Shown here piece after piece: positions 1 to 10,395 of a stretch of DNA of 64,000 bases. Position 1 is the first letter of the stretch. Each line of letters opens with the position of its first letter. The notes under the pieces are model-generated. The model searched no databases and was not told where the DNA came from. It worked only from the letters and a program-made list of their open reading frames with translations. Source of the DNA: Erythrobasidium yunnanense (lineage: Eukaryota > Basidiomycota > Cystobasidiomycetes > Erythrobasidiales > Erythrobasidiaceae); the NCBI GenBank assembly GCA_001600175.1, contig BCJC01000003.1:2108001-2172000 (forward strand), in the 5' to 3' direction. The position numbers were made by a program, and so were the translations under genes.

Positions 1-310
1 GAGCAGGTAGTACAGCGTCTTGCCCAGAGCTGGCGAGGTGATAAGAACCCAAGATGGTACGACCCGTGGATTGGAAGGGTCTGGACCATGTCTGTCCTGC
101 TGTGGAGCGGACAGTACTTTACGCGAGGGTGGTACGACAGTGGCTTGATAGAGGTGAGCTGTTCATGACGCCGCATCGATAAGTTGCTGACGTTTCGATC
201 TGTAGGAAATGGTGACTCTGCCATTCCAGACTCTGGGTCTCGGCCTGGATATTGTCATCCAGGGCTTGTCAGCAGTCAGGGCGATTGTGAAGGGCTACGA
301 GGTAGCTTGA
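1..310 (+). CDS. 3' end of an unrecognised protein-coding gene (partial)
   Basis: An open frame enters from the left edge. It runs to base 153, is interrupted by a 52-nt intron (154-205, GTGAGC..TGTAG) and ends at a TGA at 308-310. The 86 visible residues are rich in Trp, Tyr and Arg at first (motifs WRGDKNPRWYDPW and WSGQYFTRGWYD) and then become hydrophobic and amphipathic, which suits a membrane-associated C-terminus. I do not recognise the family. Both exons are whole codons and the splice sites are canonical, so a real gene end is likely. It faces the PIG-U gene tail to tail with only 43 bp between stop codons. Confidence 0.6.
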
Positions 311-353
311 TCACACATGTAGCTTCTACCTTCCACTACGTATTTGCATGGTA

Positions 354-2035
354 TCACCGCTGTACTAAACTCCACTTATCTGTATCGTAGTCTATCGAGC
401 TCCCCTTTAATGCTGGATGACCCTTCGCACGCTGCTCGTGCAGGAACTTCTGCTTCAATGCTGCTGTGAGAGTATCGAGTACGCCTAATCCGCTTGCGAG
501 TGCCCAGACTAGAGTAGAAGCATAGTAGAAATTGCTGTTGCCCGAGCCTGCGTATAGCCAGAGATGGTGGAAGGTAGGCAGGAGCAATATCGTGTACAGA
601 TGCGCCATAATCGTAAAAAGCGGGTAGCGCATGTCTGTGTAAGAATTCGCGTTACGTTAGAGTGGGTGAGAACAGCGTAGGAGGCCCGGAGCGACTTACG
701 GGAAACCAATTCTGGATGAAGAGCTAGTAGGCTGTGGTAAAGTGCTGCGTCGCCAACGGTAGGATATGACTTGAAAGTTGCCTGTATGCCGCTTAGGACT
801 GTGAAAGCGAGCAGCGGATCATATCTGAAAGCAGGCAGCATCAGTATCGGAGCTCCCATGACCAGCACGGCAAGCTTACTTGAGCTTCAGGCAGATAGGT
901 ATCGCGTATGCCGACAGATGCGCTTGAAAGACCAGCAGGAAGAAGTTGCGGAAGTGGTCAAACATCTCGATGAAAAAGTACCAGTATAGCCCCACGTTCG
1001 GAGTCAGGTCTTGTACAGTGAGCCTTATTAGCGGAAACATTGTCAGATTAGAACGGCGTAGGCTCGGCCGATGCAGCTTACAATGCTACGTAGGTTTTGA
1101 GGAAAGACCAAGAGCCGAGGAGCATGTACGAGGCGAGTAGAAGAGAGACTTGCTGGATGACTAAGCTAGCTATGGTGCGTACGTAGAAATTGGTCTGTCC
1201 AGCTCACGCATCAGATAGGCTCAAACGGAGTTTTGTGACGGCACTTACTTGCTTCGGCTGCGATTGCTTGAGAAGCAGAAGAAACGCAGGTAGGAGAATG
1301 GTAGGGCAGGACAAATGCATTGCAATAGAGAAAGCGGATGTTGCAAGAGTCGTCGAGCCTATCATCTCCATTTCAGCATCTTGGCCACGCACCCTGCTAT
1401 AATGAGTGCATACCTGTAGATGCTCCATATACCGAAACTGCGATGGCCAGATTCGAGAAAGATGTAGCTGATTTCGCGACCACGGTGAGCAGTCCAAGCG
1501 GGTTAAACAGGACTCTGCCAGTCAATCTGAGCCGGCGTGATGGTAGAGATAGATAGAGACGTACAGGAGTGCTATCCACCAGGGTTGCAAGGACGATATG
1601 GAACTCTTCGCGTTCTTGGCTCGAGCAGCGCCGACAATAGCTAGAGCTGTTCCCAGGTCTGCCAATGCATACAGGAAGGGCACCAGAAGGTCAGGACATG
1701 CCGAGAAGACGGCTAGAAGCAGCGGCGCCTGGATGACATATCAGCCGGGCTCGGAGAGGTCGACCAAGCTGGTCGTACCTGTCGAAACACGCTGCCAGCG
1801 TATGGATCCAGGCCATGACGGTATAGATAGACTCCTTCCTGGACTGTACATCATGCTCAGACGTCGGCTTGCTGCTGGTTAGACCGTTTCTTCGCGTACG
1901 TGTTTTCCAGCTCGTCACCGGCGTCGCGAGCTCGAGACGTGTAGCAGCATGGCCAGCGACAGCAGGATGATGCAAAAGAGCAATACGTAGAGCTACTCCC
2001 AGTATCAGCACTGCCAGCAGCCGTGCATCCGGCAT
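354..2035 (-). CDS. GAB1: GPI transamidase subunit PIG-U / Gab1
   Basis: Polytopic ER membrane subunit of the GPI transamidase, which attaches GPI anchors to secreted proteins. The start ATG is at 2033-2035. Exon 1 (1900-2035) encodes an N-terminal membrane helix and the family's TPVTSWK motif. Exon 2 (1779-1843) reads EGVYLYRHGLDPYAGSVF and exon 3 begins at 1728. Later exons carry LTVQDLTPNVGLYWYFF, FKSYPTVGDAALYHSLL and a C-terminal GSGNSNFYYA, all hallmarks of PIG-U/Gab1. At least seven exons with about 50-nt introns are implied; the exon 3/4 junction (38-nt intron) is the least certain. Identification rests on strong motif conservation along the full length. Confidence 0.93.
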
Positions 2036-2434
2036 TTACTTGAATTGAAGCAAAAGAAACGGGGTAAAAAAAGGAATGAATCTTTGTATGGGTCTCGAGG
2101 GTCGAAACCAACGAGACCAAAGGAAATATTTCCAGATGAAATCCCCCAAAGGAGAACTTCTACCCCAGTTACTTCGTGGGACTGATGGGTTTGAGTCGCC
2201 GTGCAATGCGAAGTGACTGAGGTATCCAACAACGTTTCGTGAGCCGCCGTTGAAGTCTGCAGGCTGGGAAGGAAAATTCATGGTTAGCAAGTGGTTGCAA
2301 CTAGGTTAAAAAGTGGTAATTTACTAAGTATGAAGAACCTAAAGTGCTTGTGCATATATGTACCACTGCTGCCAGCCGAGGTGGGGCAAGGCGAGGCGAT
2401 GCCTTGGATCGAAAGCACACGCATTGCTATCCCA
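2036..2434. other. Intergenic: upstream of PIG-U, downstream of PEX39-like gene
   Basis: Both flanking genes are on the minus strand, so this holds the PIG-U promoter and the PEX39-like 3' UTR. Short open frames here show no family likeness and no splice context. I see no gene. Confidence 0.5.
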
Positions 2435-2728
2435 TCACACCTCCCACGGCTTCCTGCCAGCTCCAACTTTGCGTGCTAGAGACGCCTCACTCGGCGCCTG
2501 CTCGTTGATCTTGTCTGGAATCTCTCGGATCCCCGGAACAGGTTTGCCAGTCGCAATCAGCTCGGCAATATCTTCAAAGGATATGGGGTACGGAGGATTG
2601 TCTTCTGGAAGGGAGGGAACGGAGAGGGAGCTCGGTACACTAGGTGTGGTCGATGAAGCCGGGGCAGCTCTGCCGGTACCATGTCCGTATCTTCTGCCTT
2701 TAGAAGGTTGACATGTAACGTTGAACAT
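2435..2728 (-). CDS. PEX39-like peroxisomal import factor with C-terminal KPWE motif
   Basis: The predicted protein is about 97 residues from the ATG at 2728. It has a low-complexity Ser/Pro-rich first half, then the segment ISFEDIAELIATGKPVPG followed by IREIP, and ends in RKPWEV. This order (short helix, TGKPxPGI, then a KPWE tail) matches the small family of yeast Yjr012c and human C6orf226, recently named PEX39, which assists PEX7-dependent import of PTS2 cargo and shares the [R/K]PWE motif with Pex13. That role is family knowledge. The N-terminus is uncertain: the frame is open further upstream and a 5' exon may exist. It is divergent from MDM31 with 229 bp between start codons. Confidence 0.7.
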   Translation of the reverse strand: MFNVTCQPSKGRRYGHGTGRAAPASSTTPSVPSSLSVPSLPEDNPPYPISFEDIAELIATGKPVPGIREIPDKINEQAPSEASLARKVGAGRKPWEV

Positions 2729-2957
2729 CCCTGTGTATATGAATACGTATAATCTCAGGATTGAATGAATGAGAACTACGGGAAGTGAGGGGAAAGTGGA
2801 GACCCATGTCGCATACTGGCATGGTAATAGGGAGTGATTACGCACTCGCCGTATTCTATCAACAGAGACATATTGAAGACAACTCCTTGGTAGTAGTTGA
2901 TACAGAAGAAGGAGGTGCTTTGATCGGTCCTTTTCCAAGAGACGACTCAACCGATTG

Positions 2958-5439
2958 ATGTTGAAGCTGGGAACGCAAGCGCTGGTCTCTTCCAGTGTTC
3001 GCAATACATCCCGATACGCTGGAAAGGATGCCCGACTTTCGTATATTGCGTTATCGACCTTCTTTAGGAACCAGCAAGATTTGTCACGGCAGAATGATCA
3101 GAATCGAAGAATATCGGTAGCATCGCGCGTCAGGTCTTCATACACATCAAGATTGGCTTCTCAGATTGGGCAGATTCGAGGGATTTCTTCAAGTACTTGC
3201 TCGAGAGCTGTCAGTCCGGACCAGAAGAAAGTCGATCCAGCTCAGGCGCAAGAGCGGCAAGGAAATTTAGAGGCAGAAGCTTCAAATAAAAAACAGTTGG
3301 ATGTGCAGCATGAAGGGCGCAAGCGTGAGGTGCTGGCGCATGTCTCGAAATATCCGAAATCATTACAAGCCTTGGCTATGTCATTGCCGTCTTCTGGCTT
3401 CCACAGACCTACCAAAGACGAGTAAGGTCATACAAAGCTCCATCCTGAACTGCGCCCTGACTTCAAGCCCAGGCTCCTGTCCGCAACCTCGAACTTCTTT
3501 GAACGCCTCAGGATCCGATTCAAGTGGTTCACCATTCGTGGCTTCAGAAGGTTTAGAGCAGACGATTGGAGTGCCTTCTTGAGCTGGCTAATCGGGGGAG
3601 TCGGAATATGGATCATCGTGGGGACGTAAGCGCGAACAACTCGGCGAAATGACAATTTATATACTAATCTACTGTTTTGACAGGACAAGCTTCTTCTCCT
3701 TCGTTTTCCTTATCCTCAAACCACTTCAAGCCCAAGGTATGCATGACCGCTCGATCGAGGGATATCGTTCTGACAGCTTTCTATAGAATGGCTTGCGACT
3801 TGGCTAGGCTCCTATCTCACTTCACAATCGGGCATTACAATCGTTTTTGAGTCCGCCATTGTGCCGAAATTCTCAGTCAAGGACTCCAAGCTCACCTTCA
3901 AGAATGTCTATCTGTCGCGCGGCCTGGAGAAGCATAGCTCACTTAGCGCTGAAGATGCAGTCGACTCTAGCGGCGTTACAAGGAGGAAAGCTTCTAGTAA
4001 TAGAGTACGAAGGGTATCCAGCGAAGACCTTGCAGACCTTCGCAGCAGGAGTGCTGCTCAAAGTCAAGCGAGGTCTACAGTACCGGCTGGCGCGTCTGCG
4101 GATACCACACTAGCGCCGGCGGAGGATGGAGCACCCCAGTACACACACTTCCACCTTTCTGTCGATTCCATCGAAGTCTCGCTCAGCTTGCCTCGCTGGT
4201 TGGACGGGAAAGGACTAGTGAAGGAGGCTGCTGTGAGAGGCGTTCGAGGTGTTATAGGTATGTTGCAGACTCAGAGCCCTTATATGCACACTAATCACCC
4301 CTGCGATTAGATCGATCCCATATTCAGCATTTGGCCAGCTCCGGCGACCAGGATCACAGAAGATTCCGACACAAAGCTCAGCCAGGAGATTTCCATCTGG
4401 AAAATCTCGCCATAGAAGACTTCTTGGTGACAGTCTACCAGCCGGACAATTTTAGGCCGTACACATTCTCTATCTTTTCTGCCACCATCAACAACCTCAG
4501 AAAGCAATGGCTGTTCTTCGATCTTCTGAGTGCAGATAGTATCACCGGTCAAGTAGATAACTGTCTGTTCTCTCTTCATCGTCCTCAAAGCATAGGCCGG
4601 ACTAGCGAAGAAGATAAGAAAGACACGACATGGAAGCGAATGGTAAGCTGAGTTCGCGCTTCTGTGATTTGTATTCGGCTAATTCTAGCTCGTAGTCCCG
4701 CTTCAGAGTGGATGGCGTTTCAGTCGATCATCTACAAACATCACGCGATACTGGCCCGCTTGCTTGGATAGACTCGGGTCGAGCAGATCTAGTTGCGGAC
4801 ATCCGATTTCCTCATGAGCCAGGTGATGATGTCGACCTCAATACTATCATTGGAGATATAGTCGACAATCTGGACGAAGCGTTACGAGCGCCTTCCAATC
4901 CACCTAGTCAGCGCATACCAGGTCGACCAGAACTGGCCAAAGGCAAGGCTCTAGAAGCTCCCACTGCCTCACTCCGAAGTATGCTGGGCATAGAGGGCGA
5001 CACGTCTTCGGACAATGTGAATCGGACAGTCAGTATCGATCTTGATATTCGGTTCAAGGATGTCAAGGCTACTATACCAGTGAGCCCGCTTGCGACACGC
5101 ATACTTGAGCCATACTGACTGCAGCTCCAGCTATTCAATTCGGATCTATCCCATGTCAACAATGCTTTGGTCCGACCTATAGTCGCTTTCATTAACTCGA
5201 ACAGAACGCTCATTCCTGTCAGATGCCACCTCGATATCGGTCTAGAAGAATTCGATGGAAGTTGGACAACATACGATATAGGCTTGCTGGAGGCAGTTTC
5301 AGAACAGGTCTACAGCGCTTTGGCGCATCACGTACATAGCAGTCAGGCGAAACGCGCCAAGGCAGTCGGCCTTTGGAGCCTACAAAAGAGCGCTGCAGCT
5401 ATCCTGGTTGCATTTAGACAGAATCTCGAGCATCTTTGA
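2958..5439 (+). CDS. MDM31: Mitochondrial inner membrane protein Mdm31/Mdm32 family
   Basis: Mdm31/32 proteins sit in the mitochondrial inner membrane and are needed for normal mitochondrial shape, mtDNA nucleoid anchoring and cardiolipin homeostasis. The start ATG at 2958 begins a basic, Ser/Arg-rich presequence. After a 51-nt intron (3422-3472) come the family signature RFKWFTIRGFRRFRADDWSA, a membrane segment (WLIGGVGIWIIVGT, then SFFSFVFLILK) and a long intermembrane-space domain with FKNVYLSRGLE, HLENLAIEDF, DIRFKDVKA and ALVRPIVAFINSNRTLIPV. At least five further introns (about 3629, 3737, 4258, 4644 and 5079) are visible. The stop at 5437-5439 lies 44 bp from the convergent F-box gene stop. 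Confidence 0.92.
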
Positions 5440-5483
5440 GGCTTTGGCAGTTCTTGGATTTCAATGGACAGTGTATAATATAG

Positions 5484-6399
5484 CTAGACCTTACGGCGTT
5501 TAGATGGACGAATGGAGTTGAAATCCAATCTCTCGTTGGCTTGCGCTTCGATCGCTACGCTGTTCCCGGGCAATCCGTGCTGAGACAGAAAGGACTCGAC
5601 GAACGCCTTCACACCAGGTCTTCCAGTCTGTGCCCAATCCTCCATCGCTTGTTGCGTGTCAAGGCCGAAGTCCTCAATGGCTACATCCTGCTTCTTAAGA
5701 TGCGTACGTAGCAAATCCATTCTTTTGCTGACAGCGAAGTCTTTCTTTGCTGCTTTCTTCTCTTGTGCTGCCTCTTTTCTTGCCTTTTTAGCGTTACTCA
5801 ACCGTTCGATAGGTCCACGCTGGTACAGCTGAGCGTGTTTCCAGAAGTGATGAGCTACATTGGCCCTTTTCTGCATAGGTAGATGAGCTATGGCGTTACT
5901 ATTGAGTCCATACACTTCCTTCACTTCAGTCTTCTTCACGAGCTGATATTCTTCCGATAGCATACATAGATTGCACAGCAGTCTCTTGGCCAAGGAATGG
6001 TAGGCTGTGCAATGATTGAAGGCTTCGCACTCAAAACATGACACGCGGATGATGTCTAGAATGCCAGCTCTGCCTTTCTGTGGCTGGGTTATAATGCGAT
6101 TCAGAACGGCGGAGAAATGGGATGGAAAGTCTGAAGTGGGATTTCGAGGGATGACTGGTAAGCTGGAATGTCAGCCTTCGCTCGCTCGGACTCGGAAAGC
6201 ATGACTACTGACAGGCAAATCTACGCTCTTGGTATTTAATCCAGAAGTCCTCATCGAGGATCCGGTGCAGGCGCTTATTAATACTCGATAAGGAGACAAG
6301 TGAACGAGGATGATGAATCAGGTAGGAGGTAATCTTGAGGATCGTTTCATCGGGAAGACCACACAAGCTAGACTTGCTGCGAGCGCTTGGTAGGTACAT
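5484..6399 (-). CDS. F-box protein with XPA-type zinc ribbon
   Basis: There are two exons (6213-6399 and 5484-6154) around a 58-nt intron. Together they total 858 nt, a 285-residue protein. Residues about 14-50 form an F-box (LPDETILKITSYL, then LVSLSSINKRLHRIL), the module that docks Skp1 in SCF ubiquitin ligases. Residues 102-126 form CX2CX17CX2C (C102, C105, C123, C126), the same spacing as the zinc finger of nucleotide-excision-repair factor XPA. It is followed, as in XPA, by a basic YQLVKKTEVKEVYGL stretch like XPA's KLITKTEAK. The C-terminal half is Lys/Ala-rich and helical, ending in a basic RPSKRRKV tail (possible nuclear signal). It is not the canonical XPA/Rad14. A substrate-adaptor role at damaged DNA is inference only. 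Confidence 0.8.
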
Positions 6400-6985
6400 T
6401 GTTCCGAACAAACCGTGATATGGATGTAGTGGCAGGAAAGAGAACAAGGAGTGTCCACAAGGTACCGCAAAGAGCCTTGACGGGTTCCTTTGTGGTGCTT
6501 GGAACAAAAGCAGAAGGTCCGTGCGCGGAGCTCGAGCGAAAGTCCGGCTTTTTAGGTTTATTGTCAGCATCAAACTCGTGTACCCTTGGGTGTAGCGATC
6601 AATGTCGTCTTATGCTGATAACCCTCGCGGCAGCGAGAGCTTGTCAGTCCAGGGATGGCAGTCCTACGAACCTCGGTGTTTATATATATTTGATTTTATT
6701 TTATTTTGAATTGTTTTTGGATTTAGAGATATGTAGGAGAGGGATTGAAGGAGAAGCTACGAGGAAGAAGCTATGATAACTGGGCACATGACCGGGGCGA
6801 TCCTGCTAGAGCGAAAAGGCTATAGGTGCATGGTGTATCGTATCCAGGGAAGAAGACGAGGTGAATGTACGTTGGGAGTGCCCTAGAGTGCTTGCACGGA
6901 AGTAGCCGGAGGACTAGAAGCGTAAATCAGCGGATCGACCAAAGACTAGCATATCAAGAGAACCCTTACCTAGCTGCAGTGCAAC
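6400..6985. other. Intergenic: F-box gene promoter and PUB1 3' region
   Basis: Both neighbours are on the minus strand. A very AT-rich run at about 6680-6725 could serve the 3' end of PUB1 or the upstream region of the F-box gene. No gene is seen; short frames on the plus strand lack splice support or family resemblance. Confidence 0.4.
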
Positions 6986-8528
6986 TTAGGCAGATACTCC
7001 GTTGGACGAAGGAACGTTGTAGTACTTGGAGTAGTACGACAATTGAGCGGGAGTAAGGGAAGGAGCAGGTTTCTTCTGTTCTGGCTGTGCTTGTTGACCG
7101 TAAGGGAAAGCGTATGGCCAGCCTGCATATCCGTTGAAGCCTGCACCGTTGATCTAGTATATTCTTCAGCGGCAGACTTTCGACGTTAAGTTCGTGAAAC
7201 ATACCTGAGCTGGCGCTCCCAGAGGCGGAGAAGTGACACCGTTGGCTTGGTTGGCAATGATGGATGTATCACTTCCTAGCTTGTCTTTACCCCATGAACA
7301 CTTGACAGCTCTTCCGTGTACCATATTACCGTGAACATTGACGATGGCCATAGCTGCATTTTGATGGGTGTCTAGCTTGACGAAAGCGAAGCCTCGGTCT
7401 GCTTGCATTCTGATCTCGACCACATATCCGAAACCTTGGAAGAGAGGCATGATGTCTGAAGACTGGGTGTAGGGAGCGAGGTTTCCGACATAGACAGTGC
7501 TGTTTGAGGGAGGAGCTTCCTGAACGACGACATCGTAGATTTGAGGTTTGGTAGGGACAAAGTCTCGAGGAACTCGCGGCTGCTTGTATTCTGATGGAGG
7601 TGCTAGGTCGCTGTCACCGGCTGGAGCTGGTCCATCTGCGGTGTCATCATCTCCAAGGCCGCCAGCTGGCTCCTTAGGAGGTCCCAAGAAGGGTGGTAGA
7701 TTGGAGATTCTCATTGGTCCTCCTGCCGCTCCTGTTCCAGCTTCCATTCCTTGTCCTCCTGTACGCTGGTTGGCCCAATTTACTCTGATAGCTCTGCTTC
7801 CGAGCCACTCTCCATTCATTGCTGTGATAGCTTGTTCTGCATCGTGTCGTTCCTTGAATGCTAAGAAACCGTAACCTCTGCTCTTGCCGGTAGCGAGATC
7901 CCACATGACACGAGCGTCTGTCAAAGATCCGAATGCATTGAAGGCCTTTGTAAGGGTAGCATCACTGATTTCTGGTGACAGATCTCCAACGAAGACGTGA
8001 AAATGGCCTGAGAGATCCTCCTTCTGCTGCTGGTTCTGGTAGGCCCAGTTGACTTTGAGTTCGGTATCGAAAATCTTCCTTCCGTTCAGCAAGTTGAGAG
8101 CATTCTCGGCGCCTTGCATGGTATGATATTCGACGAAGCCGTAGTTGAGACCGCCATGCTGGAAGTTGCGGTCCGGGATAAGTTTGACACCGAGTACAGG
8201 ACCAGCGATGGAACTTCAGGACGATTAACGTAGCATTGATAGAGGTGATTGACGAGCTTCAAGTCAGCTTTCTACGGCAGCGCCCTGTTTGGACCGGTTT
8301 TGTGCCTACAAGACTTCAGCCAGCATATGTTCGCTGACGCGAGGCGACAGATTTCCGACATAAAGATGTGCTCTGGATGTATTGAAGCAGCGTAGGATGG
8401 CCGTAATCTCAAGTCAGTATCGCAGCTCACTTCCATCGCCTTTTTCGACGTTTTTGCGGCTTTTCCTCGTTCCCTCACCTCGCGCCAGCTCCAGGATGGA
8501 CGCCTACACCGGCGCCAGACTGCTGCAT
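6986..8528 (-). CDS. PUB1: Poly(A)/U-rich RNA-binding protein Pub1/TIA-1 type, three RRMs
   Basis: A nucleo-cytoplasmic RNA-binding protein of the Pub1/TIA-1 family, which binds U-rich mRNA elements and joins stress granules. RRM1 begins right after a Gly-rich leader (AHLYVGNLSPRVSEHML, RNP1 NYGFVEYH). RRM2 follows (FHVFVGDLSPEISDATL, RNP1 KSRGYGFLAF), then a Pro/Gly linker and RRM3 (STVYVGNLAPYTQSSDIMPL, RNP1 RGFAFVKLD). The end is a Gln/Tyr-rich tail closing at TAA 6986-6988. Introns lie within RRM1 near 8215-8306 and just upstream of it, and another is near 7150-7205. I chose the ATG at 8528 because it is the first in-frame Met before the leader; a further 5' exon cannot be excluded. Confidence 0.92.
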
Positions 8529-8817
8529 GGCTGTATGAGCTGCGTGATGACCGCCGTATGATCCAGGAAAAGCAAAGATTGAAGAAAGCCAAACCGACGA
8601 AAAGCTCGAAAGACAGCCGGATGATGCAATGGCAAAGCTACAAAAGTCTATGGCCTTCCTCCTCTGTTACGGAATCCCAACATCGCTGTTATGCTGCCTC
8701 CCTTTGTGCGGCAAGAAGCTGTGTCTGTAGCCCGACGGTCCTGTAGCTGACCTCCCCTGGCCTGTCTGACGCTCCTCTCTCCTCTCTCCCTTACGATACT
8801 GACTCTTAGCACTCACC
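8529..8817. promoter_or_regulatory. Divergent upstream region of PUB1 and the coiled-coil gene
   Basis: 289 bp separate two divergent start codons. A pyrimidine-rich run (about 8766-8795) precedes the plus-strand ATG at 8818, which has a good CACCATGG context. I see no distinct TATA box. Confidence 0.4.
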
Positions 8818-10206
8818 ATGGGCATGTTCGCTCGTTCCAGCTCCAGTAGCTCATCGTCAGAGAAGGATCCAAGATACTGGAGCGACTGGAAGCTTACGGA
8901 GAAGATAAGCAGTACTCAAGGGATCGTAGACAAGTTGAGAGATGAGATACGGGAGCTCGAACGCTGGGTTGCACCCATGAGCGCTCCTCGCAGGTCCGCT
9001 TCGCCAAGGGGAAACAAGTACGAGCAACTCGCCCATCTCCGTGAAGAGCTCAAACGAGTCATAGCCAAAAGAGAAGACATTGGTAGGAAGTTCGACTATG
9101 CTGCTCGTGCTGCCAGAAACCCTCTCCAGAGCAGCGGATATAAGGCCGAAGCCCTTTACGAATCACGGCTAAAAGCAGCACAAGACGACGAGTTACAAGC
9201 GGACGAGGACTATCTGCGCAGACGTATAAATGACTTAGAGGACGATCGGGCGCCACAGTACATGCCACATAGAGCAAGGGTGGAGCTGGATGACGATAGT
9301 CTGACGGACGGTCAAAAGGAATTGCAGATGAAGAAACGCGTGCTAGAGGCCTTCCTGAAAGAGGAGAAGGCATATAAGCTTGAGCTGATCAACAGAGGTG
9401 GCATCAAAACCCGCACGGTATCTCCAGGCGACCAACAGTACGATCTCAGAGGCAGACCACGCTCACCTTCGCTGAGTAACGCCCGGCGGTCTCCACTCAC
9501 CAGAAGGTATTCACGTGAACGTCCATCTGAACCCGACGTCGATGTTCAGATCGTTTATGGCGGTGAATCCGAAGGGCAGTTACCTGGAGAGACCTTCGGA
9601 CACAAAGTAACCGCTAAAGACGAGTTTGGTCGTCGTATTGTTCATCCGCCCCGTGCTCCTCACTCTTCTCGTCTCTCCCCTCCACTAGGAGCACATTACC
9701 CGATGCCTTCGAGAAGACCGTCCCCGGGCCTGTCTGAGGTACCGTCTCTATCGACAGGTAGCTCGTCTCCCTCGAGGAGATATTCGACTGGTCCACCTGT
9801 CACTACTCGAGTGACGCGTACAATTTACCACGTTCTGCCATCCGCTTCATCAAGACCAGCTTCTTTGTCAGGGTTCAATACCAGAGCCCCATCGCCTGCA
9901 AGAGATCCTTATACTGGTCGAATTGATCCTTTCCAGTTTCTTGATGCCGGGTCTCAGCCAGCAGTGGCTTACAGCACTCCTCAATACCAAACGTCTCCGC
10001 CTGGATACTCGAACACTTATCGCTCGACGGAACAGCGCTGGATCAATGACCAGTGGGTGACTGTTCACGAGGTTGCGCCAAGTCCCCATATGTCGGCAAC
10101 GCAATCGAATCAGTCATACTACTCTCCGTCCGCCCATTCCAGTAAAAAGAGCGGGAAATCGACGGGGAAGAAGAAGAAGAAGATCGCTATTATACGACGT
10201 AAATAA
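8818..10206 (+). CDS. Hypothetical protein: coiled coil plus disordered Ser/Pro-rich region and poly-Lys tail
   Basis: A single uninterrupted 462-codon frame, unusual in this intron-rich window. After a poly-Ser start, residues about 15-205 are strongly charged and helical with heptad-like patterns (KLTEKISSTQGIVDKLRDEI and later LRRRINDLEDD), suggesting a coiled coil. Residues about 210-440 are low-complexity Ser/Pro/Arg/Tyr. The C-terminus is KSGKSTGKKKKK followed by IAIIRRK, a likely nuclear-localisation or acidic-partner-binding tail. I do not recognise a family and propose no function. The next gene downstream is also a charged coiled-coil protein but the two do not look homologous. Confidence 0.75.
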   Translation: MGMFARSSSSSSSSEKDPRYWSDWKLTEKISSTQGIVDKLRDEIRELERWVAPMSAPRRSASPRGNKYEQLAHLREELKRVIAKREDIGRKFDYAARAARNPLQSSGYKAEALYESRLKAAQDDELQADEDYLRRRINDLEDDRAPQYMPHRARVELDDDSLTDGQKELQMKKRVLEAFLKEEKAYKLELINRGGIKTRTVSPGDQQYDLRGRPRSPSLSNARRSPLTRRYSRERPSEPDVDVQIVYGGESEGQLPGETFGHKVTAKDEFGRRIVHPPRAPHSSRLSPPLGAHYPMPSRRPSPGLSEVPSLSTGSSSPSRRYSTGPPVTTRVTRTIYHVLPSASSRPASLSGFNTRAPSPARDPYTGRIDPFQFLDAGSQPAVAYSTPQYQTSPPGYSNTYRSTEQRWINDQWVTVHEVAPSPHMSATQSNQSYYSPSAHSSKKSGKSTGKKKKKIAIIRRK

Positions 10207-10395
10207 GTAGCGGGTTGTGTTGATCTCCGAAGATAATGACTGCCATCGCCCATTTCGAATTCTCATCTTGCAAATTTTGCGTGATTACCGAAAGCACAGC
10301 CGCAAGTTGACAGGTATACTGACTCATCAGATTCTGCTTTCTCCCTAAAGGTACCTCCTCTGGCATCCGCCCAAGGCATCTCGAGGGTCAACGCC

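Noticed and set aside
3422-3472. In-frame TAA in MDM31 suggesting a broken gene
   Set aside because: A 51-nt intron with GTAAGG donor, CTGAC branch and CCCAG acceptor removes it and keeps frame.
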